Shown here: one piece after another, positions 35,461 to 43,361 of the stretch
Layout: every line of letters begins with the position of its first letter
Position numbering within the stretch: the first letter of the stretch is position 1
Assembly: GCA_017463665.1 (NCBI GenBank)
Contig: JAFTOT010000095.1
Span: 1 to 44,749, forward strand
DNA: 44,749 nt
Origin: Clostridia bacterium
GTDB lineage: Bacteria; Bacillota; Clostridia; Oscillospirales; CAG-272
Direction: 5' to 3'
The notes under the pieces: model-generated
Told to the model about the DNA's origin: nothing
Database searches by the model: none
The model's input: only the letters and a program-made list of their open reading frames with translations
Made by a program: the position numbers and the translations under genes

Positions 35461-37638
35461 ATGAAAAAGTTTATCATCATCGTGTCCTGTGTGGTGTGCC
35501 TTGTGCTGCTGTTTCACTATTTATACTATTATCAAGGCTGCTATATTGATTTTTCGCCCAATACGGCTGTCACCACCTTTGTGCGCACGGAGAATGACAA
35601 GATCTATCTGGATCGGGGCGACGGATATCGGGAATTTGAGATCAAAGGTGTGGACCTCGGCTCGGGTGTTCCCGGCAAGTGGTCTACGGACTTTGCGGCG
35701 AGCAAGGAAGATTACCTGCGCTGGTTTGCGCTGATCCGGGAGATGGGCGCAAACACGATCCGCGTATATACCATCCACGATGATGCGTTTTACGATGCCT
35801 TTTATGCGTACAACATCGACAATCCCGAACCGCTGTATCTGCTGCACGGTGTATGGGTGAACGACTATCTGTATAATTCCCGCAAGGATGCTTTTGACGA
35901 TGAGCTGCTCGGCAATTTCGTCCGCGATTGCAAGAGGATGGTCGATGTCATTCACGGCAATCGGAAGATCCCGCACGGAAGCTTGGAATCTGCGGGCTCG
36001 GGTACCTATACCAAGGACATTTCACAGTGGGTGATCGGCTATATTCTGGGCGTAGAATGGGAAGATGTCATGGTGGTGTATACCAACGAAAAATTTAAGA
36101 ATAACGATGCCTACCATCGCTATTACGGAAAATATATGTACACCACCGAGGATGCAACCCCGTTTGAAGCGATGCTGGCGCGTGTCGGGGATTCGATCAT
36201 CGAATATGAGTCCGAGCGATACAAGGTGCAAAAGCTGGTCGCGTTTTCCAACTGGCCCATCACCGATCCGTTTACATATCCGGACTATCTGACCGACTTT
36301 TTCCATAAATGTGCGCGTGTGGATGTGGAGCATATCGGCTGTACAGAGGCGTTTTTGTCCGGACAGTTTGCCTCGTATCATATCTACCCGTACTACAGAG
36401 ATTATCTCGCCTATGTAACCGACTTTTCCGCGCTGGATTTCGATGTGGATGTTGCCGCTTGCCTCGAGGACGGCGTCCTCAATACCTATAAGCTGTATTT
36501 GAAGGCGATCGCCGACCACCACCGGATGCCGGTCATCATTTCGGAATTCGGTATTCCAACGGGGCGCGGCATTGCCCATGTGGACGTCAATACGGGAAGA
36601 GATCAGGGGCATATGTCGGAGACCGAACAGGGAAAAGCGCTCGTCGAATGCTATAATGACATTATGGAAGCGGGGTGCGCGGGAAGCTGTTTGTTTTCCT
36701 GGCAGGACGAGTGGTTCAAGCGAACATGGAACACGAACTACGCGGTGGATCTTGCAAGAACGCCGTATTGGTCGGATATGCAGACCAATGAGCAGTATTT
36801 CGGTCTGCTTGCCTTCGATCCGGGAGAAGAGACCTCTGTTTGCTATGTAGACGGCAATGTTTCGGAATGGGGAGAAGAGGACATTGTTGCGCAGAGCAGG
36901 GACATGTCGCTGTCGATGCAATACGATGAAGCGGCGGTATATTTTCTGATCCGAAAAGAGGATCTGGATTTTGAAAATGAAACGCTGTATATTCCCGTGG
37001 ACGTAACCCCGAAAAGCGGCAGCAGTTATTGCGAGAACTATGGCTTGCTGTTTGACCGTGCGGCGGATTTTGTGATCGTCATCGACGGCAAAAGCAACAG
37101 CCGCATTCTGGTACAGGAACGCTACGAGGTCCTTCGCGCCAACTATGCGCAGTCGGTTTACGGATTTGACACCTATGTAAAGGGAAATATCCCCGATGTG
37201 GATTCTCCGAAGTTCGTGGATGTCGATATGATCCTGCAACTGACACAGCTGCAAAACGGAGCAAAGGTAGCACTTGCCGAGGTGTTCCCGACGGGACGCC
37301 TGACATACGGAAATGCCGATCCGGACAGCGAGGACTATACCTCTCTGGCGGATTTCATTTGCAGCGGAGATCATGTGGAGATCCGCATTCCCTGGGCGCT
37401 GCTCAATTTCTCCGACCCCTCGCACATGCAGATCCACGACGACTATTACGACGGTAACTACGGTATCGAGGCGATCACCGTTGACAGCATCTATGTCGGC
37501 ATTGCTTCCGATATTGCCGCAGGGCGCATCCATCTTGCGGAAAAGAAAATGCAGGGATGGGGAAACGATGTGACCTACCATGAGCGGCTGAAACCTGCTT
37601 ATTATGTAATGAAAGGCATTTGGGGGAACGACGAATGA
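35461..37638 (+). CDS. membrane-anchored glycoside hydrolase-like protein with CBM9-like C-terminus
   Basis: The 725-residue protein has one N-terminal membrane helix (about 4-20), then a clan GH-A-like TIM barrel. GANTIRVYTIHDD is on an early strand, a candidate acid/base Glu199 is in ILGVEWE, and a candidate nucleophile Glu362 is in IISEFGIP. The usual Asn before the acid/base is Val. The C-terminal part starts YVDGNVSEWGEED and resembles CBM9/DOMON-like sugar-binding domains (DGxxxEW). A polymer-trimming or binding role outside the membrane fits the adjacent GT2. Exact GH family is unclear. It overlaps the next gene (ATGA). Confidence 0.82.
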   Translation: MKKFIIIVSCVVCLVLLFHYLYYYQGCYIDFSPNTAVTTFVRTENDKIYLDRGDGYREFEIKGVDLGSGVPGKWSTDFAASKEDYLRWFALIREMGANTIRVYTIHDDAFYDAFYAYNIDNPEPLYLLHGVWVNDYLYNSRKDAFDDELLGNFVRDCKRMVDVIHGNRKIPHGSLESAGSGTYTKDISQWVIGYILGVEWEDVMVVYTNEKFKNNDAYHRYYGKYMYTTEDATPFEAMLARVGDSIIEYESERYKVQKLVAFSNWPITDPFTYPDYLTDFFHKCARVDVEHIGCTEAFLSGQFASYHIYPYYRDYLAYVTDFSALDFDVDVAACLEDGVLNTYKLYLKAIADHHRMPVIISEFGIPTGRGIAHVDVNTGRDQGHMSETEQGKALVECYNDIMEAGCAGSCLFSWQDEWFKRTWNTNYAVDLARTPYWSDMQTNEQYFGLLAFDPGEETSVCYVDGNVSEWGEEDIVAQSRDMSLSMQYDEAAVYFLIRKEDLDFENETLYIPVDVTPKSGSSYCENYGLLFDRAADFVIVIDGKSNSRILVQERYEVLRANYAQSVYGFDTYVKGNIPDVDSPKFVDVDMILQLTQLQNGAKVALAEVFPTGRLTYGNADPDSEDYTSLADFICSGDHVEIRIPWALLNFSDPSHMQIHDDYYDGNYGIEAITVDSIYVGIASDIAAGRIHLAEKKMQGWGNDVTYHERLKPAYYVMKGIWGNDE

Positions 37639-38732
37639 AGGTCGAAATGCTGATTTATGCCTATCTTGCCGTATGTGCGGCAATGATCGTGTTTAATATC
37701 GCATGTATCTTTGTGTTCCGCCATAAGGACAAAAAGCTGGATGATCGCAGCAGTGCCTTTACAGACAAAGTAAGAAAGCAGACAGCTACGGATGAGATTA
37801 CCGAGGCGCATCGGAAATATCTTTGCAAAAAGCTGCGGCACGTAAACCATCTGATGGCATTTGACAAAACGCTCGAGGCGCTTTACATAGAAGATCCGCA
37901 AAAGATCAAGGCCTATGTTGAAAAGCTGTCTGCGGTGTTTATTTATCTCACATTTGTTTATCGGAAGAAAAACAAACTGCAGATGGCGTATTTCCCTTAC
38001 ATCATTAAAAAGTATCAGCTTTTCAGGGGATATAACATCAGCATCGTTACCGACGTTATGCTCGATCTGGTGCGCGAGCCCGCTCTGTATTGCCGTGAAA
38101 ATGCGCTGCAAGCACTGTATTCTATCGGAGATGCGGACAGTGTGATCGAGGCGCTGTGCATTTTGGATGTCGGTGCGTACTACCACCATCCGAAGATGAT
38201 CACGGACGGTTTGCTGTCCTTTTGCGGCGACCGCGAAAAGCTTGCCGATAAGCTGTGGGACAAGCTACCCACTTTCTCCGAGCGGATGCAGGTAAGCGTT
38301 TTGGATTATTTCCGCTTTTGCAGCGGAGAATACTGCGAGCCGATCCTGCGCTTGCTTGCGTCGGGCGATCTCGGCGATGAAGCGACGTACAGTTGTATCC
38401 GTTATTTCGGAAAATATGCATACGAGCCTGCCTTGCCGCAGCTTTTACGCTTTGCGGAAATTACGGATGAGAACCGCTGGGAGTATACCGCCATTACCGC
38501 TACGGCTTTGGCGATCTATCCCTGCAGAGAAACGGAAGCTATCCTGCGCTCCATGCTGCACAGCCGCAATTGGTATGTGCGCTTTAATGCGTCCCAAAGT
38601 CTGGAGCGGCAGGGACTGGAGTACACCGATCTGGTGGATATTTTTGAAGGCGACGATCGCTACGCGGGCGAGATCATGCGGTATCGCTTCGATCAAAAGA
38701 AAATGCGCGAAAAGGAGGCGGCTTTCCTGTGA
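37635..38732 (+). CDS. membrane-anchored HEAT-like repeat protein
   Basis: The 365-residue protein has one N-terminal membrane helix (about 4-28), a basic linker, and then helical repeats suggestive of HEAT or armadillo units. Examples are VREPALYCRENALQALYSIG, EATYSCIRYFGKYAYEPALP and RNWYVRFNASQSLERQG. Such proteins usually act as scaffolds. Start ATG 37635 overlaps the glycosidase stop, and its stop overlaps the GT2 start, so the three are translationally coupled. A role in assembling the synthase with the hydrolase is inference. Confidence 0.75.
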   Translation: MKVEMLIYAYLAVCAAMIVFNIACIFVFRHKDKKLDDRSSAFTDKVRKQTATDEITEAHRKYLCKKLRHVNHLMAFDKTLEALYIEDPQKIKAYVEKLSAVFIYLTFVYRKKNKLQMAYFPYIIKKYQLFRGYNISIVTDVMLDLVREPALYCRENALQALYSIGDADSVIEALCILDVGAYYHHPKMITDGLLSFCGDREKLADKLWDKLPTFSERMQVSVLDYFRFCSGEYCEPILRLLASGDLGDEATYSCIRYFGKYAYEPALPQLLRFAEITDENRWEYTAITATALAIYPCRETEAILRSMLHSRNWYVRFNASQSLERQGLEYTDLVDIFEGDDRYAGEIMRYRFDQKKMREKEAAFL

Positions 38733-40144
38733 GAGGAGAGATCTTCCGCCTTGTGCAGTCGGTTCTGGACGGCATCGACATCTTTTTTGTGATCTACATG
38801 ATCGGCTACTCCTCCTTTTTGTTCCTCGCTGTGGTGATCGGTTCCTCGGAGCTGTATAAAAAGCGGCAGCAGGAAAAACTCAAGAACACGCTTTTGCAGG
38901 ATTATTATATACCGATCAGCATTATCGTTCCGGCATACAACGAGGAAGTAACGGTGGTCGAAACCGTACGATCGCTGCTGGCGCTGGAGTACACGCTTTA
39001 CGAGATCATCGTTGTGGATGACGGCTCCACGGACACCACTTCGCAAAAACTGATCGAAGCCTTTCATATGCACCCGATCCGCCGTCCCATTCATCGAAAG
39101 ATCAGCTGCCTGCCCGAAGAATTTGTGTACGAGACCGCGGCGCAAAAAGTATCGCTGACGCTCATCCGCAAGAAAAACGGCGGCAAAGCCGATTCCCTGA
39201 ACATGGGCATCAACGCCTGTCGGTATCCGTATTTTATTTGCATGGATGCCGATTCCGTACTGCAACATGACTCGCTTAGCAAGATCGTGCGCCCGATCAT
39301 CGAGTGCAAAAATGTTGTTGCGGTCGGCGGTGTGATCCGCCCCGGCAACAGTGTAGAGCTGGAATGGGGACATGTGGTAAAGTATCGGCTGCCGAGAAAC
39401 ATTCTTGCCTGCATGCAGGTGCTGGAATACGACCGATCGTTTTTGGCTTCCCGCATCCTGTTTGACAAATTCAACGGTTCGTTGATCATTTCCGGCGCGT
39501 TCGGTCTGTTCAAAAAGGATGTTGTCATTGCGGCGGGCGGATACGATCGTTCGACGATGGGCGAGGACATGGAGCTGGTCGTGAAGCTGCATGAATACTG
39601 TGTGGCAAACGATATGCCCTATACGATCAAATATGCTACGGATGCCATCTGCTGGTCACAGGCGCCCGAAAGACTGCGGGATCTCTGCAAGCAAAGAAGG
39701 CGGTGGCATTTAGGCTTGTTTCAGAGCCTGTGGAAGCATAAAGTGCTGCTTGCCAATCCGAGATTCGGCGCGGTCAGCTTTATCTCCTACTTCTATTTCC
39801 TGCTGTATGAATTATTGTCACCGTTTATTGAGATCTTGGGTATCGCCTCTATGATGGCGGCTTTTTCGCTGGATCTGATCGACGTTCCGTTTACGGCGTT
39901 GTTCTTTTTGATCTATGCGGTGTTTGGATGTGCACTTACCCTTACGGCGTTTTTTGCCCGTATACAGACGATCGATCTGAAGATATCGTTTATGGATGCG
40001 CTCAAGGCTGTGGTGTTGTGCTTCTTTGAGATCTGCGTTCTGCGATTGATTATGGCGTTTGTACGGGCGACTGCCTTTATCGGCTACAAGAAGAAAAAGC
40101 TGGATTGGGGACATATCGAGCGTAAAAAAATCAATATCCAATAG
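38729..40144 (+). CDS. processive family 2 glycosyltransferase (polysaccharide synthase)
   Basis: The 471-residue membrane enzyme has an N-terminal helix (about 16-38), a cytosolic GT-A domain with PAYNEE, VVDDGSTD, the DxD-type DADS, GEDMEL and the QRRRW motif of processive synthases. A C-terminal cluster of about four membrane helices (about 345-450) follows. This is the IcaA/hyaluronan/cellulose synthase plan, in which the enzyme both makes and threads the polymer. No PilZ domain is present, so c-di-GMP control is probably at the riboswitch. The start is GTG 38729, overlapping the upstream stop. It is the last gene of the operon. Confidence 0.93.
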   Translation: MRGEIFRLVQSVLDGIDIFFVIYMIGYSSFLFLAVVIGSSELYKKRQQEKLKNTLLQDYYIPISIIVPAYNEEVTVVETVRSLLALEYTLYEIIVVDDGSTDTTSQKLIEAFHMHPIRRPIHRKISCLPEEFVYETAAQKVSLTLIRKKNGGKADSLNMGINACRYPYFICMDADSVLQHDSLSKIVRPIIECKNVVAVGGVIRPGNSVELEWGHVVKYRLPRNILACMQVLEYDRSFLASRILFDKFNGSLIISGAFGLFKKDVVIAAGGYDRSTMGEDMELVVKLHEYCVANDMPYTIKYATDAICWSQAPERLRDLCKQRRRWHLGLFQSLWKHKVLLANPRFGAVSFISYFYFLLYELLSPFIEILGIASMMAAFSLDLIDVPFTALFFLIYAVFGCALTLTAFFARIQTIDLKISFMDALKAVVLCFFEICVLRLIMAFVRATAFIGYKKKKLDWGHIERKKINIQ

Positions 40145-40150
40145 AAGATA

Positions 40151-40293
40151 GCGTGAAAGTTTAATTTGCAATATGTTTTGTATGGATGATTTCACGCCTA
40201 ACTCCTCGCAAAATGGGACCCGAACCCATTTTACCGCACAAAGTGCGGTGCCGAGGATTTCATTTTACGATTTGTGCCGCCGCTTGGCGGCGG
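40151..40293 (+). ncRNA. candidate structured RNA region of consecutive hairpins
   Basis: GCGTGAAA at 40151-40158 pairs with TTTCACGC at 40190-40197. A three-way junction follows. Outer TCCTCG at 40203-40208 pairs with CGAGGA at 40252-40257, enclosing AAAATGGG/CCCATTTT (40210-40217, 40225-40232) and CCGCAC/GTGCGG (40234-40239, 40243-40248). Then CCGCCGC/GCGGCGG (40277-40283, 40287-40293) lies just before the ribosome site of the next gene. No long T-run is present. It could be a leader RNA of the coiled-coil gene; the class is not recognised. Confidence 0.45.
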
Positions 40294-40306
40294 AATGGAG
40301 ATTACC

Positions 40307-40756
40307 ATGAAGAACTGTTTGTTGAAAAACGCGCTGTTCGGCTATTCCAAATTGAGTGTTTGCGAATATATCGCTTCTGTGAACGAGGAGTTCAGCCAAA
40401 AGCTTTTGCAGGAGGCAGCGGAATATAAAAAAGACAAAGAGGAATTGAAAGCGAAGATCGCCGCGCTCGAAGAAGAGCTTGTGCAGTACAGAAAGGCGCA
40501 CAGCGATGTGGCGACGGTCCTCTTCGAGGCGCAGCAGTATGCGGACATCTTAAAGCGGCAGGCAGAAGCGGAGAACAACCGTGTATGTGCCGAACTTGCA
40601 GAGCAGCATAAGGCGCAGACCGAAAAGCTCACGGCGTATGCTGCCGCGATCGCCGAATTGCGCGAAAATCTAAAGGCGTTTGTCGAGGAGACGGACGAGA
40701 AGCTTTTGGTCTATATGCAGCGCGGTAGTGAGATCGTCGAAGCATTCAAGGAGTAA
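40307..40756 (+). CDS. DivIVA-like coiled-coil protein
   Basis: The 149-residue protein has a short N-terminal segment, LFGYSKLSVCEYIASVNEEF, that resembles the F-x-G-Y start of DivIVA/GpsB-type domains. A long coiled-coil of heptad-like Glu, Lys, Ala and Leu (about 30-140) follows. Such proteins mark curved membrane or division sites. ATG 40307 is favoured because GGAG lies six nt upstream; ATG 40295 is an alternative. The structured region 40151-40293 lies in its leader. A truncated secreted-protein gene begins 4 nt after its stop. Confidence 0.72.
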   Translation: MKNCLLKNALFGYSKLSVCEYIASVNEEFSQKLLQEAAEYKKDKEELKAKIAALEEELVQYRKAHSDVATVLFEAQQYADILKRQAEAENNRVCAELAEQHKAQTEKLTAYAAAIAELRENLKAFVEETDEKLLVYMQRGSEIVEAFKE

Positions 40757-40760
40757 GTTT

Positions 40761-40868
40761 ATGAAACGAGGGCTTACGGCGTCTTGCTTGCTTTGCTTAT
40801 TTGGCATATGCTTGTCGGTGCCCGCGTTTGCCGCAGTACATATGCTGTTCACGATACCGTTAAGATAA
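40761..40868 (+). pseudogene. truncated secreted-protein gene (signal peptide only)
   Basis: A well-placed ribosome site (AAGGAG) and ATG 40761 encode a complete Sec signal peptide, MKRGLTASCLLCLFGICLSV followed by PAFA. Only about 11 further residues precede a stop at 40866-40868. The sequence after about 40837 belongs to a sigma-factor fragment on the other strand. The gene is therefore cut directly after its signal peptide. Its distal part might be the reading frame ending at 41255. Confidence 0.7.
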
Positions 40869-40963
40869 AGAATCAAATCGTCTCTGTAATCCCTTACGAT
40901 TTCCGCTAAGCCTTTGTCATCACCATCAAGGAAACGGCGGTAGCTACTTGCACCGTTGTCCAT
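40837..40963 (-). pseudogene. 5' fragment of a small sigma-70-type RNA polymerase sigma factor gene
   Basis: The minus-strand frame from 40963 begins MDNGASSYRRFLDGDDKGLA, followed by EIVRDYRDDLILYLNGIVNS. I recall this opening from a group of small sigma factors common in gut Firmicutes and often associated with mobile DNA. After about 42 residues similarity is lost and the frame continues antisense through the secreted-protein stub and coiled-coil gene. A minus-strand ribosome site GGAG precedes the ATG. A TATAAT box (plus coordinates 41061-41066) lies about 100 nt upstream. The catalytic sigma regions are missing. Confidence 0.7.
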
Positions 40964-41076
40964 TGACTTACTCCTTTCCGAAAGGTTCTTTTTGCCCTTT
41001 CACTTATTAAACGGATGAGAGCACAAAAGGTCTCACTATTTTTGAAAAATTACAAAATGTATTATACCAAAAATAT

Positions 41077-41111
41077 CAAAGGCACCGCAATTATAAGTTG
41101 CGATGCCTTTG
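41077..41111 (-). terminator. hairpin at the edge of the sigma-factor cassette
   Basis: Arms 41077-41090 and 41098-41111 pair over 14 positions with one mismatch. On the minus strand it is followed by ATATTTTTGG and then the TATAAT of the sigma-fragment promoter. It may insulate that promoter or mark the edge of an inserted segment. Confidence 0.4.
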
Positions 41112-41141
41112 ACACTGTTATTTTGTTTATCCTATTCGGTT

Positions 41142-41255
41142 TTCGTTTTCTCCGTTAAGGACATCCCGCTTTATATGCAGGGCTTTTACTATGCGTGTGT
41201 ATTGCCGCAGGAAGAGGCGGAATCGTTCTATACCGGATTCGGTCGCCGCGAATAA
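41142..41255 (+). pseudogene. possible C-terminal remnant of a disrupted gene
   Basis: An open frame ending at TAA 41253-41255 reads FVFSVKDIPLYMQGFYYACV, then LPQEEAESFYTGFGRRE. It has no good ribosome site or start and ends 95 nt before recQ. It reads like the tail of a longer protein. It could be the distal part of the gene whose signal peptide is at 40761-40868, interrupted by the segment between; that link is inference. Confidence 0.35.
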
Positions 41256-41283
41256 GGTATAGGAAATAAAAACAAATTTTGTA

Positions 41284-41312
41284 TTGATTCGAAACCGAAA
41301 GTGTACTATACT
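41284..41312 (+). promoter_or_regulatory. sigma-A promoter of recQ
   Basis: TTGATT at 41284-41289 and TATACT at 41307-41312 have 17-bp spacing, 37 nt before ATG 41350. Confidence 0.72.
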
Positions 41313-41349
41313 ATACATAAAGTTACAGTGGTTAAAAGAGGGGACATCC

Positions 41350-43197
41350 ATGGATAAGCACGAGATACTCCGACGTTATTTCGGATATACCGAGTTTCGG
41401 CGCGGACAAGCCGAGCTGATAGATGCACAGCTTGCAGGCAAAGATGTATTTGGGATCATGCCCACAGGCGGCGGAAAAAGTCTTTGCTATCAGATCCCCG
41501 CACTTTTGATGGATGGAATCACCCTCGTGGTTTCGCCGCTCATATCTTTGATGAAGGATCAGGTCGCGGCGCTGAAAAACGCGGGTATTGCGGCAGCGTA
41601 CATCAATTCGTCTCTGACCTATGAGCAGATACAGCTTGTCTATAAAAATATGCTTGTCGGCAAGTATAAGATCATTTATATCGCACCCGAAAGACTGCTG
41701 ACAGATGGCTTTCTTGAAACGGTGCAGTACCTCAGAATTGCAATGGTTGCCGTGGATGAAGCACATTGTATTTCCCAATGGGGACAGGATTTTCGTCCGA
41801 GCTATTTAAAGATCGTCGATTTCTTAAAAGAGCTGGAATACAGACCGATCGTTTCCGCTTTTACCGCCACCGCAACACAGCAGGTGCGCGAAGATGTACA
41901 GCGGATATTGGAGCTTGCAGCGCCGCTTTGCGTCGTTACGGGATTTGACCGACCGAATCTTCGGTTTGAAGTCATGCGCCCGAAGAATAAGCCTGCGGCG
42001 CTTTTGGAACTGGTGTCGGAGCGCCGCGGCAAAAGCGGTATTGTATACTGCGCAACGCGCAAAGATGTGGAAAAGGTTTGCGAGCTTTTGCAGCGTCAAG
42101 GATATGCGGCAACCCGATATCACGCGGGTCTGCCCGAGGTGGAGCGACACGCAAACCAGGACGATTTCGTTTACGACAAATACGACATTATGGTCGCGAC
42201 CAATGCTTTCGGCATGGGAATCGATAAGTCCAACGTGGCGTATGTACTGCATTATAATATGCCGAAAAGTATGGAGGCGTATTATCAGGAGGCAGGGCGC
42301 GCGGGCAGAGACGGAGAGGGCGCGGAATGTATCCTGCTGTATTCTGCTGGCGATGTGCAGACGGCAAAATTCCTGATACAGCATACATCCGAAAATGAGG
42401 AACTGTCCGACAAACAGCGGCAGGCGGTTATCGAGCAGGATATGGCACGGCTCGATAAAATGATCGGCTATTGTAAGACCGATCGGTGTCTGCGCGGATA
42501 TATTCTGGATTATTTCGGCGAGCCGCACGCTGTTTCTTGCGGAAACTGCGCAAACTGTGAGACTGCCGTGGAACGGGATATCACTACGGAGGCAAAGATG
42601 ATTTTGTCGTGTGTGCGTCGGATGCACGATTATCTCGGATATTCACTCGGTGTTACATCTGTTGTGCGTGTATTGCACGGCAGCAGTGAAAAGCGCATTA
42701 TGCAGTTGGGACTGAACACCCTCTCTACGTACGGTCTTATGCAAAATGCCGCTCGTGATTGGATCGGGGATATGATAGAGTGCCTGGAAATGCAGGGGTA
42801 TTTGCATATTGATACCGCGCACGGCGGGGTTGCGCTTACCCAGCGCGCAGGAGCAATCCTTTTTCACGGCGAGACCGTAAAAATGCGGGTGCATGCAAAG
42901 CCCCAAAACAAGAAGAAACACACTTCGGATGTTCCTGCAAGCACTCCGGATGCAGACCTTCTTTTTGCCCTCAAAAATCTTCGTCTGCAGTTCGCAAGAG
43001 CGGAAAATGTGCCTGCCTATATCGTATTTTCCAATGCCGCATTGCAGGATATGGCAGCCAAGCGCCCCGTGACAATCGAAGATTTTCTCTCGGTTTCGGG
43101 CGTAGGCAAACATAAGGCCGATCGTTACGGCGAAGCGTTTGTTGCGGAGATTAAAAGGTACATAGTCAAGCAGGAGACGGATAAGGACATTGGATGA
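41350..43197 (+). CDS. recQ: ATP-dependent DNA helicase RecQ
   Basis: RecQ unwinds recombination and repair intermediates 3' to 5'. The 615-residue protein has Walker A MPTGGGKSLCYQIPA, VDEAHCISQWGQDFRPSY (DEAH box and aromatic-rich loop), GIVYCATRKDVE, and ATNAFGMGIDKSNV followed by YQEAGRAGRDG. A zinc site with cysteines in DRCLRGYIL and CGNCANC, an RQC winged helix, and a C-terminal HRDC domain (FALKNLRLQFARAENVPAYI ... FLSVSGVGKHKADRYG) follow. Length is normal. ATG 41350 follows AGAGGGG, and upstream in-frame codons lie before the promoter start. Confidence 0.97.
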   Translation: MDKHEILRRYFGYTEFRRGQAELIDAQLAGKDVFGIMPTGGGKSLCYQIPALLMDGITLVVSPLISLMKDQVAALKNAGIAAAYINSSLTYEQIQLVYKNMLVGKYKIIYIAPERLLTDGFLETVQYLRIAMVAVDEAHCISQWGQDFRPSYLKIVDFLKELEYRPIVSAFTATATQQVREDVQRILELAAPLCVVTGFDRPNLRFEVMRPKNKPAALLELVSERRGKSGIVYCATRKDVEKVCELLQRQGYAATRYHAGLPEVERHANQDDFVYDKYDIMVATNAFGMGIDKSNVAYVLHYNMPKSMEAYYQEAGRAGRDGEGAECILLYSAGDVQTAKFLIQHTSENEELSDKQRQAVIEQDMARLDKMIGYCKTDRCLRGYILDYFGEPHAVSCGNCANCETAVERDITTEAKMILSCVRRMHDYLGYSLGVTSVVRVLHGSSEKRIMQLGLNTLSTYGLMQNAARDWIGDMIECLEMQGYLHIDTAHGGVALTQRAGAILFHGETVKMRVHAKPQNKKKHTSDVPASTPDADLLFALKNLRLQFARAENVPAYIVFSNAALQDMAAKRPVTIEDFLSVSGVGKHKADRYGEAFVAEIKRYIVKQETDKDIG

Positions 43198-43309
43198 GCA
43201 TAAAAGGCTGCGGTCGGCAGTGCAGCAATGAGATGCAGATGTATATAAAAGTCAAGTAAAACTTCGCACATCGGCGGTTGAATTTTATATAAAAAATATA
43301 ATAAAAGTA

Positions 43310-43340
43310 TTGACACTGACGTAACGTTATACCTTATACT
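43310..43340 (+). promoter_or_regulatory. MerR-type promoter with 19-bp spacer and operator
   Basis: TTGACA at 43310-43315 and TATACT at 43335-43340 are separated by 19 bp, the overlong spacing typical of promoters twisted into activity by MerR proteins. The palindrome TAACGTTA at 43322-43329 is centred in the spacer. The gene directly downstream is a MerR-family regulator, so autoactivation is the natural reading. Confidence 0.85.
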
Positions 43341-43361
43341 TTGTAGAAGAGAGGTGATTTT

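Noticed and set aside
36022..37683. 553-codon minus-strand open frame
   Set aside because: Antisense to the glycosidase-like gene, which has good start signals, a membrane anchor and operon overlaps.
40191..40262. Possible integron attC site (GCCTAAC near 40195)
   Set aside because: No matching GTTRGGC-type partner is found at the other end, and there is no integrase or cassette array. The stems fit a three-way junction better.
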